Shown here: one piece after another, positions 1 through 4,972 of the stretch
Position numbering within the stretch: position 1 is the stretch's first letter
How the letters are laid out: each line of letters opens with the position of its first letter
Assembly (NCBI GenBank): GCA_017608985.1
Contig: JAFCEV010000019.1
Coordinates: 1 to 9,114, forward strand
Reading direction: 5' to 3'
From: Candidatus Pacearchaeota archaeon
GTDB lineage: Archaea > Nanobdellota > Nanobdellia > Pacearchaeales > GW2011-AR1
Length of the DNA stretch: 9,114 bases
Made by a program: the position numbers and the translations under genes
Notes under the pieces: model-generated
The model's database searches: none
What the model was told of the DNA's origin: nothing
What the model saw: only the letters and a program-made list of their open reading frames with translations

Positions 1-117
1 AATATCTAATAAATAATTTAAATACATTAGTCAAGTGGGAGAAGGGCATTTGGCTAATGGCTAATTAAATATCTAATAAATAATTTAAATACATTAGTCA
101 AGTGGGAGAAGGGCATT
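1..117. repeat. Perfect 50-bp direct repeat, two copies, period 67 bp
   Basis: Positions 1-50 and 68-117 are identical over 50 bp. Both begin AATATCTAATAAATAATTTA and end GTGGGAGAAGGGCATT. The 17-bp spacer at 51-67 contains a small tandem of GGCTAAT (52-58 and 59-65). Each copy carries a TTTAAATA TATA-like box (17-24 and 84-91), so the promoter of the downstream gene is duplicated. Copy 1 touches the window edge, so the repeat may continue to the left. It could be a real tandem duplication or an assembly artefact at a contig end. Confidence 0.9.
84..91 (+). promoter_or_regulatory. TATA box for the HIT-like gene
   Basis: TTTAAATA matches the archaeal TATA consensus. Initiation about 25 bp downstream would fall near 113, leaving a 5' leader of roughly 15 nt before the ATG at 128. 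No Shine-Dalgarno sequence sits at normal spacing; the nearest purine run (GGGAGAAGGG, 103-112) ends 15 nt before the start codon. The same box occurs in the first repeat copy at 17-24. Confidence 0.5.
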
Positions 118-127
118 CAGTTAAAAA

Positions 128-754
128 ATGTTAACACAAGAACAAACTCAAGAAATAAAAAAACAGATTATTCAACAAATAGAAAAGACTTTTCCAGACG
201 ACAAAAAAGAATTTGCAAAACAACAAATCATTTCTATGAATTCAGAACAATTAGAACAATTTCTCAGACAAAACAAGCTGATAAAAGAACAACAAACTTC
301 TGGTGACCCTAAAACTCAAGAAAATATATTTCGCTCAATTGTGAATAGGGAGATTTCTTCATATAAAATAGATGAAAACAAAAATTGTATTGCTGTCCTG
401 GAAATAAACCCTATATCAAAAGGACACATAATAATAATTCCAAAAGAACCTGTTTTATCAGCAGATAAACTTCCTAAGCAGGCTTTTTCTCTTGCAAAAA
501 AGATTTCCAAAAAAATAAAATCAAAATTAAAACCAAAAGAAGTCCTGATATCTTCTGCGAATGTCCTTGGAGAAAATATAATAAATATTCTTCCGGTTTA
601 TGAACATGAAACATTCAGTTCAGAAAGATATAAAGCAGAAGAAAAAGAACTTTTGGAAATTCAAAAGAAATTAGAGAAAAAAATCAGAAAAAAAATTTTC
701 AAAAAGAAAAAAGAAACTACAAAAATATTACGTTTACCAAAAAGAATTCCCTAA
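128..754 (+). CDS. HIT-fold protein with degenerate active site
   Basis: This 208-aa protein has three parts. Residues 1-60 are Gln/Lys-rich and probably helical. Residues 64-162 resemble a HIT (histidine triad) domain: SIVNREISSYKIDENKNCIA, then VLEINPISKGHIIIIPKEP. Residues 165-208 form a strongly basic helical tail. HIT proteins are normally nucleotide hydrolases or transferases that use an HxHxH motif. Here the equivalent segment near residues 149-157 reads ENIINILPV, with no histidine of the triad. The CxxC-type zinc pair often found before the domain is also absent (ENIFR instead). H100 in SKGH is kept. I infer a fold-preserving, catalytically dead protein, perhaps a nucleotide or RNA binder. 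It is the only clear plus-strand gene, and its 3' end overlaps the convergent peptidase gene by 21 bp. Assignment to the HIT fold is good; the function is unknown. Confidence 0.72.
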   Translation: MLTQEQTQEIKKQIIQQIEKTFPDDKKEFAKQQIISMNSEQLEQFLRQNKLIKEQQTSGDPKTQENIFRSIVNREISSYKIDENKNCIAVLEINPISKGHIIIIPKEPVLSADKLPKQAFSLAKKISKKIKSKLKPKEVLISSANVLGENIINILPVYEHETFSSERYKAEEKELLEIQKKLEKKIRKKIFKKKKETTKILRLPKRIP

Positions 755-1591
755 ACCAATTAATTTCCATAATCCTGTTTTCCATAGATAAAATAGAATG
801 ACAAAACTAACAAAAAATACAGGAGTAAAAGGAATTCCTTGTCTTATTAAGATAAATTTATTATGTTTTTTTATTAATTTTATATCTTTTTTAGTTAAAC
901 CATTCCAATTTGCTTTGATTCTTTTCCTGCCGATTTTCAAATCTCTGTAAAGCCAGTCTCCTTCCTGCAGTTTTTTTGTATTTATTCTTTTTACCATACA
1001 TGCTTCATCAACTGTTTTTACATAAACATAAAAGTAAGGAAAAATAAAAACCAGGATTCCTATTACAAAGAAGATTGTTTCAGAAAAACCAAAAGCCATA
1101 ATTACAAGCCCCAGAAACAGAACAGCATAAAGAATTTTTTTTCTTTTTTGTATCTGCTTGGAAAATTCTTTCTTAAATTTCTTGAGATTTTTTATGCTTA
1201 AAAAAATACTGGCTGAAAGGCTATAAATTGCTCCAGCAAATAAAAATATCAAAAAGAATAGAACAAATATCCTAAGATTTTCCGAGAAAATTAGAGAGAA
1301 AGGAAGAATTGCTCCAAGAGATATAAACAATTTTGCGTCACCCCCGGCAAACATTTTTCCATAATAAAGCAGATTTCCCAAGATAAGGAAAATACCAAGC
1401 CCGATTAACCCTTGATAAAAAAACGCAAAACCTTCTTCAGAAAATAAAGAGTAAAAAAATCTGAAACCAATTGCAAAAATAATCAAGGAAAAATTCAACC
1501 AGTCAGCTACTTCTCTTTTCCTTATATCCTGAATTGTTGCAAAGATAATCCAAACCAATGCCAGCACAAATAAAAACATCACTCCAAACAT
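734..1591 (-). CDS. Type IV prepilin peptidase, A24 family (FlaK/PibD-like), with C-terminal extension
   Basis: A 285-aa integral membrane aspartyl protease. In this family it cleaves the positively charged leader of archaeal prepilins or archaellins at the cytoplasmic face. The two family aspartates are visible: D22 in TIQDIRKREVADWLN, just after the first membrane helix, and D85 in the GxGD-type motif (FAGGDAKLF). Hydrophobic helices lie near 3-20, 32-48, 58-76, 88-102, 106-130, 152-168 and 172-190. A soluble basic segment (about 192-250) follows, then a last helix near 253-270. That extension makes it longer than minimal A24 enzymes. It would process the eight KRG/KKG-type prepilin-like proteins encoded upstream. 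The start at 1591 is supported by a TATA box centred 25.5 bp upstream, giving a leaderless mRNA; M5 (1579) is the alternative. The stop lies inside the convergent HIT-like gene. Confidence 0.88.
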   Translation of the reverse strand: MFGVMFLFVLALVWIIFATIQDIRKREVADWLNFSLIIFAIGFRFFYSLFSEEGFAFFYQGLIGLGIFLILGNLLYYGKMFAGGDAKLFISLGAILPFSLIFSENLRIFVLFFLIFLFAGAIYSLSASIFLSIKNLKKFKKEFSKQIQKRKKILYAVLFLGLVIMAFGFSETIFFVIGILVFIFPYFYVYVKTVDEACMVKRINTKKLQEGDWLYRDLKIGRKRIKANWNGLTKKDIKLIKKHNKFILIRQGIPFTPVFFVSFVILFYLWKTGLWKLIGLGNSFW

Positions 1592-1612
1592 AATGGATAA
1601 AATAAAAAGATG

Positions 1613-1620
1613 TTTATAAA
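1613..1620 (-). promoter_or_regulatory. TATA box for prepilin peptidase (leaderless)
   Basis: TTTATAAA is centred 25.5 bp upstream of the ATG at 1591. This places initiation at or next to the start codon. The box and its spacing are identical to those of the pilin gene at 2255. Confidence 0.6.
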
Positions 1621-1659
1621 ATATTAGGAATAGTCCACCATAAAATTCAAAATGTGAAA

Positions 1660-1779
1660 TTACTTCTTCTTAAAAATCTTTGTCCCCCTATATTTCCCAC
1701 CTTTTTTATAAGGATGCTTCTTTTTATTTCTTTTCTTGTCTTTTCCTTTGTTTCTTTTCTGGGAAAAAGCATATTCCAT
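1660..1779 (-). CDS. 39-aa lysine-rich small protein, unknown function
   Basis: Found by translating the gap between the pilin gene and the peptidase gene. The product begins MEYAFSQKRNKGKDKKRN and ends KKGGKYRGTKIFKKK. Fifteen Lys and three Arg make up 46% of its residues; there is no membrane segment and no cysteine. A TATA-like box lies 24-26 bp upstream of the ATG at 1779, the same leaderless arrangement as the neighbouring genes. The frame is closed by a TAA upstream at 1798-1800, so 1779 is the only ATG available. The charge suggests nucleic-acid or ribosome binding, but that is inference. I do not recognise the family. Two other short frames overlap here and were judged less likely. 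Confidence 0.5.
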   Translation of the reverse strand: MEYAFSQKRNKGKDKKRNKKKHPYKKGGKYRGTKIFKKK

Positions 1780-1798
1780 AATAAAACATACAGAGAAT

Positions 1799-1809
1799 TA
1801 TTTAAATAA
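1799..1809 (-). promoter_or_regulatory. TATA box for the 39-aa gene
   Basis: The minus strand reads TTATTTAAATA here. Depending on which 8 bp form the box, its centre lies 23.5-26.5 bp upstream of the ATG at 1779, which would give a leaderless transcript. Confidence 0.45.
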
Positions 1810-1820
1810 TTTTAGAAGAA

Positions 1821-2255
1821 TCAAAGAACACACTCATAGCTTTCTAATTTATCATCTATCAGTGCCTGAATCACTTGCCCATCTTCATCACAATGAGTTG
1901 AAAGTTCTTCCACACTAAACGCTTCCACAAACTTTACATTGCATGAAACTGTAGAACATTCAGCAACACCATACTGGGTTTGCTCCTGTGATAGATAATA
2001 ACAAGTAACATCTGTTAATTTAACATCTTCAGCTTTGAGAGTTTTTTTAGCAAGACAAAAATCATATTCACTAGCTGTAGCACATGCCGCATCACATGAA
2101 GTTACTATTGTATCTACATTATTCGCAGACAGCCACGGAGCAATTTTATTCCACCCCAAAGTAAATCCAAGTATTAAAACTACTAAAACCACCACTCCTA
2201 AAATAATTAGTATAAGTGTATTCGTACTTATTCCCTGCCCTCTTTTATTCTGCAT
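1821..2255 (-). CDS. Cysteine-rich pilin-like protein with class III signal peptide
   Basis: A 144-aa protein with a short leader MQNKRG followed by QGISTNTLILIILGVVVLV, a hydrophobic helix to about residue 34. This is the class III (type IV pilin-like) arrangement, with cleavage expected after G6. A Gly/Trp stretch follows the helix (FTLGWNKIAPW), then an extracellular domain of about 100 residues. That domain has eight cysteines (54, 58, 67, 85, 100, 105, 122, 142), which suggests disulfide bonding outside the cell. It is monocistronic: its own TATA box is centred 25.5 bp upstream, and the 39-aa gene's promoter follows its stop. It would be processed by the peptidase encoded two genes downstream. 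Whether it is a major or minor pilin cannot be told from sequence; the single-gene promoter is compatible with high expression. Confidence 0.78.
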   Translation of the reverse strand: MQNKRGQGISTNTLILIILGVVVLVVLILGFTLGWNKIAPWLSANNVDTIVTSCDAACATASEYDFCLAKKTLKAEDVKLTDVTCYYLSQEQTQYGVAECSTVSCNVKFVEAFSVEELSTHCDEDGQVIQALIDDKLESYECVL

Positions 2256-2276
2256 ATTTAATCCAAGATTATTTTA

Positions 2277-2284
2277 TTTATAAA
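2277..2284 (-). promoter_or_regulatory. TATA box for the Cys-rich pilin-like gene (leaderless)
   Basis: TTTATAAA is centred 25.5 bp upstream of the ATG at 2255. It lies in the gap between this gene and the end of the preceding four-gene operon at 2294. Confidence 0.6.
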
Positions 2285-2293
2285 GTTTTGTTT

Positions 2294-2578
2294 TTATGGA
2301 GAATATTCAATTGAAAAAACCACTCTCTCCTCTTTCCAATCCAAACTCCATCTTGGAACTACCTTTGTTTTAGTTTCTTCTATATAAACTTCTCCTGCAT
2401 CTTGCTCATTAAAAAGTTGTTGCTCTATCTGGGAATTTGCTTTTTCCATAAGATTAACACCTACAAAACTGTTTTGAACTTTGAAATTTGAAACATAAAA
2501 ACTTATTAATGCTAATGTGCAAACAGCTAAAACACCCAAAACCAATATTACAACAGGTATGCTTCCTCTTTTATTCAT
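2294..2578 (-). CDS. Pilin-like protein, class III signal peptide (operon gene 4)
   Basis: A 94-aa protein starting MNKRGSIPVVILVLGVLAV, a K3-R4-G5 leader site followed by a helix to about residue 30. The rest is a short extracellular domain with alternating polar and charged residues and no cysteine beyond C20 in the helix. I chose the ATG at 2578 rather than an in-frame ATG at 2599. It gives the usual short leader, has GGAGGG 6 nt upstream, and overlaps the stop of the preceding gene by 8 bp, so translation is probably coupled. It is the last gene of a four-gene prepilin operon. It looks like a minor pseudopilin, but its individual role is unknown. Confidence 0.7.
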   Translation of the reverse strand: MNKRGSIPVVILVLGVLAVCTLALISFYVSNFKVQNSFVGVNLMEKANSQIEQQLFNEQDAGEVYIEETKTKVVPRWSLDWKEERVVFSIEYSP

Positions 2579-2828
2579 GTGTTTCCCTCCATTCTTCAAT
2601 TATAAGTTTATCTTCTTGTGAAGCTAATTGATATGCGAAATCTGTTTTCATTTCCAACCAGTTTGTTTCTTTTTTAATTTCAGTTTTAATATTTTTAACA
2701 CCTACTATTTTTGTTTTTTGGGCAAAAATTGAAGAGGCATAAATAAATAAAATCAGAATAAGAATTATGATAACTGTTGCTGTAATCCATGTAACTATTT
2801 CTCCAACCTGCGCTTTTTTATTTGGCAT
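2571..2828 (-). CDS. Pilin-like protein with KKA leader site (operon gene 3)
   Basis: An 85-aa protein starting MPNKKAQVGEIVTWI, with a strongly hydrophobic helix from about 11 to 33 and a charged helical tail that ends ETHE. The leader resembles those of the neighbours, but the residue before the predicted cleavage is Ala (K4-K5-A6) rather than Gly. Archaeal prepilin peptidases are known to tolerate Ala at this place in some substrates. Proteins beginning in this way recur beside similar loci in DPANN genomes as far as I recall; this was not checked. The start overlaps the upstream gene's stop by 11 bp and has no clear Shine-Dalgarno sequence, so coupled translation is likely. Confidence 0.7.
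   Translation of the reverse strand: MPNKKAQVGEIVTWITATVIIILILILFIYASSIFAQKTKIVGVKNIKTEIKKETNWLEMKTDFAYQLASQEDKLIIEEWRETHE
2585..2590 (-). promoter_or_regulatory. Strong Shine-Dalgarno sequence deciding the start at 2578
   Basis: GGAGGG on the minus strand ends 6 nt before the ATG at 2578, inside the coding region of the preceding gene. It favours MNKRG over the longer in-frame start at 2599. Confidence 0.65.
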
Positions 2829-3333
2829 TTTTCTCTGTTTTTCTTACTATAGATAGTATTTTAATTAAATATAAGTTATTATTTTCGTCAAAAGAGAAAA
2901 ATTCTTCTTCTACACATTTTACTTCCCTTTCATATTCTTTTTCTTCCTGTATAACGCATCCTGAAACCAGATTCTTATTTCCTTTTGTAATATTAAAAAC
3001 AGAACTATCTAAATCACTTGAATTATAAAAATTGATTTCTGTGTAATATTGCGGAAGCTCCCATACTTCAGATTCAAAAGCCAAATGACATTTTTCAAGA
3101 AAATTCTCTTCAAATTCTTCACTGAAATTTCCTTCATAAATTAATTCAGAATTTATTTTTCCTTCACTGGACAAGCAATCTGCAACGCTATTTATTAAAA
3201 CTTCTGCCTCAATTTCCCTGACATCATATGGGTGATTATAGAAATTATAAACCATCAAAAAGATTCCTCCTGCTATAAGAACCAAAATCGCGAACCAGTA
3301 TATTGAAAGCAGTTTGTCTCCTCTTTTATTCAT
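2818..3333 (-). CDS. Pilin-like surface protein, class III signal peptide (operon gene 2)
   Basis: A 171-aa protein from MNKRGDKLLSIYWFAILVL, a K3-R4-G5 leader site followed by a helix to about residue 30. A conserved-looking stretch YDVREIEAEVLINSVADCLS comes next. The extracellular part has four cysteines (53, 82, 126, 140) and three N-glycosylation sequons (NFS at 69, NSS at 104, NIT at 114), which fits a glycosylated surface protein. In-frame ATGs at 3348 and 3339 would add MNTMH or MH. I prefer 3333 because it gives the standard leader and the same 8-bp overlap with the preceding stop as seen at the next-but-one junction. There is no Shine-Dalgarno sequence, so expression probably depends on coupling. 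This is the largest product of the four-gene operon. Confidence 0.75.
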   Translation of the reverse strand: MNKRGDKLLSIYWFAILVLIAGGIFLMVYNFYNHPYDVREIEAEVLINSVADCLSSEGKINSELIYEGNFSEEFEENFLEKCHLAFESEVWELPQYYTEINFYNSSDLDSSVFNITKGNKNLVSGCVIQEEKEYEREVKCVEEEFFSFDENNNLYLIKILSIVRKTEKNAK

Positions 3334-3745
3334 GTGCATTGTATTCATTTATTTTAAAGATATATGCTGTGACATCTTCAGGATTTGAAGTATCAGGATA
3401 ACAGGTTACATTTACATCATTAAAAAAAGAATAGATATATTCTCCGTTCTTGCTTAATTTAATTTTGACAGAATTTCCACTTATCTTCACTATTTCATCA
3501 AAATCAATATTATTTTTTTCTGCAAGTTTTTTTCCTTTTTCCATGTCAATTTTTATTTCCATTCCAGGCTTTGCAGCATCTATCACAAGTGCGATGTACT
3601 TTGCATAGGACTGTTCCAGAACTATTGCCCCTTCCCCTTGTTTTAAAAGAAAAACTATAAGAATTGAAATGAATAACAGATTCAAAATAATAAATACAAC
3701 ATTCTCCATAAGGATTGCGCCCCTTTTTCCAATCTCTTTTTTCAT
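3326..3745 (-). CDS. Pilin-like protein, class III signal peptide, Glu+5 (operon gene 1)
   Basis: A 139-aa protein whose leader reads MKKEIGKRG, then AILMENVVFIILNLLF with a helix to about residue 34. If cleaved after G9, the mature protein has Glu at position 5 (E14), the residue conserved in classical type IV pilins. After the helix come KQGEGAIVLEQSYAKYIALV and DAAKPGMEI, then a beta-rich domain with one cysteine (C115) next to an NVT sequon (N112). The ATG at 3745 is preferred over one at 3760 because a TATA-like box is centred exactly 25.5 bp upstream, giving a leaderless mRNA. It heads the four-gene prepilin operon and overlaps the next gene by 8 bp. Confidence 0.75.
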   Translation of the reverse strand: MKKEIGKRGAILMENVVFIILNLLFISILIVFLLKQGEGAIVLEQSYAKYIALVIDAAKPGMEIKIDMEKGKKLAEKNNIDFDEIVKISGNSVKIKLSKNGEYIYSFFNDVNVTCYPDTSNPEDVTAYIFKINEYNAHE

Positions 3746-3763
3746 AAATAAAAAATACAAAGA

Positions 3764-3779
3764 GAATTAATAAATGTTT
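3764..3779 (-). promoter_or_regulatory. Promoter of the four-gene prepilin operon (shared 16-bp element)
   Basis: The minus strand reads AAACATTTATTAATTC. The core TTTATTAA (3767-3774) is centred 25.5 bp upstream of the ATG at 3745. The full 16 bp is repeated exactly at 8089-8104 upstream of the platform gene, and 11 bp of it at 5862-5872. Confidence 0.6.
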
Positions 3780-3944
3780 CAGTTAAAAATTAAAAATGCT
3801 TTGAAAGGTGGTTGGATTAGCGAAGTGTGAGTGTGAGCAATTTCGCGAAGAATGAAAGATGTATAAGCGAGATTGCAAATTTGGAGTATAGAAACAAGAT
3901 AAGAAGATTCACAAAACATAGTGTCTCTTAATCTAAACTCAATC
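3780..3944. other. Intergenic stretch with a GCGA-rich hairpin
   Basis: This is the longest gap inside the pilin cluster and has no convincing ORF on either strand. Positions 3820-3876 are visibly richer in G+C than the surroundings. They contain GCGAAG twice (3820-3825, 3845-3850), GCGAG (3867-3871), a GTGTGA tandem (3825-3836), and a 10-bp inverted repeat (3837-3846 with 3867-3876, one G-U pair, 20-nt loop). It could be a small RNA, a dispersed repeat or part of the 3' end of the upstream operon. The function is unknown. Confidence 0.45.
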
Positions 3945-4871
3945 TTAGGCAAAAGTCGTCACATCTTTGCATTCAAGTAATTCAAATTTGTCTGAATTTG
4001 CTTCAATTATTGTAGGTGCCAAAAACTTATTATCAACTCCGTCTCCTTCAATCAACAAACCCACAGCTTCATCCCCAAAAGTTGCAACTGCAGCACCAGA
4101 ACCAATAAGAATTGCACCCCCAACCCACCCAACAGGAGTTGCAAAAGCAAGAACAACCAATCCCGCACCAACCCATTTGTAAGTGTTTCCTATTTTGCTT
4201 GTAATCCCCATAACAACAAAATATTGCTTATCAAGTTCAATTGTTCCGAATGTTGCTGTTCCTTCTTCATTTTCTGCGTGACTTGAAATTACTGTTTTAA
4301 GAGTATTAATATTCTTTGTTCCAAAAAGATATTCTGCATAGGTTTCCTGGCTTCCAGGCATTCCTGTCTCAAAAAGATATTCATATAATTCATCCTTGCT
4401 TATTTCATTATTCTCAAAAACAGGATTCCCTTCTTCATCTTTAATATTCTGAATACTATCATCAAAAGCTAATTGAGTGCAGATTGAACAGTAATTTTTC
4501 GGAAGTGCCTTATCTCCAATATAATCTATTTTTCCTTCTCCGAACATCCACCAGCAATCAGCCATTTCTTCTGCTAAAACCTCATAAATCTCCTCAGAAG
4601 TTTCCACTTCCTTAATTTCAGGGCTTGTCATCTGCTCACAAGTTCCGTCTTCAGTTATACAAACATAATTTGTCTTGCAGTTAAGATTAATTGAATCTGT
4701 AGGAATTGCGACATTCCCCCTGGTAACTACAGAATTATGACACACCTCCTTATCTGTAGTTTTTCCAAGTTCCAATCTGAAAAGAAAAAACAGAAGCACT
4801 GCAAAACTCATTATTAAAATTATTAATATAACTATCTGCTGTGTTGTCAGTTCTCCTTTTTTATTTAACAT
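3945..4871 (-). CDS. Large pilin-like membrane protein with CWWMFGEGK motif (operon gene 5)
   Basis: About 308 aa, starting MLNKKGELTTQQIVILI: a KKG leader site with Glu at +1 and Gln at +5, and a first helix to about residue 33. The large middle part has eight cysteines in the whole protein, among them a CxxC pair (YCSICTQLAFDD, near 128-139). It also has the striking segment EEMADCWWMFGEGKIDYIG (near 101-119). A second, Gly/Ala-rich hydrophobic region lies near 231-265 (WVGAGLVVLAFATPVGW). Two membrane segments are unusual for a pilin. Two ATGs are adjacent (4874 and 4871). I chose 4871 because GGAG then sits 7 nt upstream, as for the 54-aa gene; 4874 would overlap the preceding stop as ATGA. 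I recall this family from DPANN pilus loci without a named function. It may be a tip adhesin or an assembly component. Confidence 0.72.
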   Translation of the reverse strand: MLNKKGELTTQQIVILIILIMSFAVLLFFLFRLELGKTTDKEVCHNSVVTRGNVAIPTDSINLNCKTNYVCITEDGTCEQMTSPEIKEVETSEEIYEVLAEEMADCWWMFGEGKIDYIGDKALPKNYCSICTQLAFDDSIQNIKDEEGNPVFENNEISKDELYEYLFETGMPGSQETYAEYLFGTKNINTLKTVISSHAENEEGTATFGTIELDKQYFVVMGITSKIGNTYKWVGAGLVVLAFATPVGWVGGAILIGSGAAVATFGDEAVGLLIEGDGVDNKFLAPTIIEANSDKFELLECKDVTTFA

Positions 4872-4972
4872 CATAAAACTCCGATTTTTTTAAACATGAA
4901 ATATAAACCTGTCAGTGCTAATCCAAAAAATACAATCCAAATTATATACTTTACCAATTCATCAAGATTCAT
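4871..4972 (-). CDS. 33-aa single-helix membrane protein (operon gene 4)
   Basis: Found by hand translation of the gap. It starts MNLDELVKYIIWIVFFG and ends LYFMFKKIGVL. A short acidic N-terminus is followed by one hydrophobic helix (about 9-27) and a basic C-terminus. There is no K/R-G leader. It overlaps the preceding gene's stop by 11 bp and joins the next gene at TTATGATG, so its stop codon and the next start codons share bases. The tight packing at both ends and the balanced charge pattern support a real gene. It may be a small adaptor or chaperone for the adjacent prepilins. I know no named family. Confidence 0.6.
   Translation of the reverse strand: MNLDELVKYIIWIVFFGLALTGLYFMFKKIGVL
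4879..4882 (-). promoter_or_regulatory. Shine-Dalgarno sequence for the large pilin-like gene
   Basis: GGAG on the minus strand lies 7 nt upstream of the ATG at 4871 and 4 nt upstream of the ATG at 4874. It is inside the last codons of the 33-aa gene. Confidence 0.5.

Noticed and set aside
57..68. Mini-frame ATG GCT AAT TAA after the first repeat copy
   Set aside because: Only three codons, and not at the same offset from the repeat as the real start at 128.
1..117. CRISPR array
   Set aside because: Only two copies are visible, the 17-bp spacer is too short, and each copy contains a TATA-like box and no palindromic ends.
1647..1772. Alternative minus-strand frame starting MLFPRKETKEK in the same place as the 39-aa gene
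   Set aside because: Its ATG is 7 nt further from the TATA box than the one at 1779. The 39-aa frame is at the leaderless distance used by the neighbours. It cannot be fully excluded.
2035..2283. 82-codon plus-strand frame over the Cys-rich pilin gene
   Set aside because: Antisense shadow; the minus-strand gene has promoter and class III leader.
3777..3944. tRNA or known structured RNA in the intergenic gap
   Set aside because: No cloverleaf, no TTCRA-type T-arm and no box C/D motifs could be recognised; only one simple hairpin is seen.
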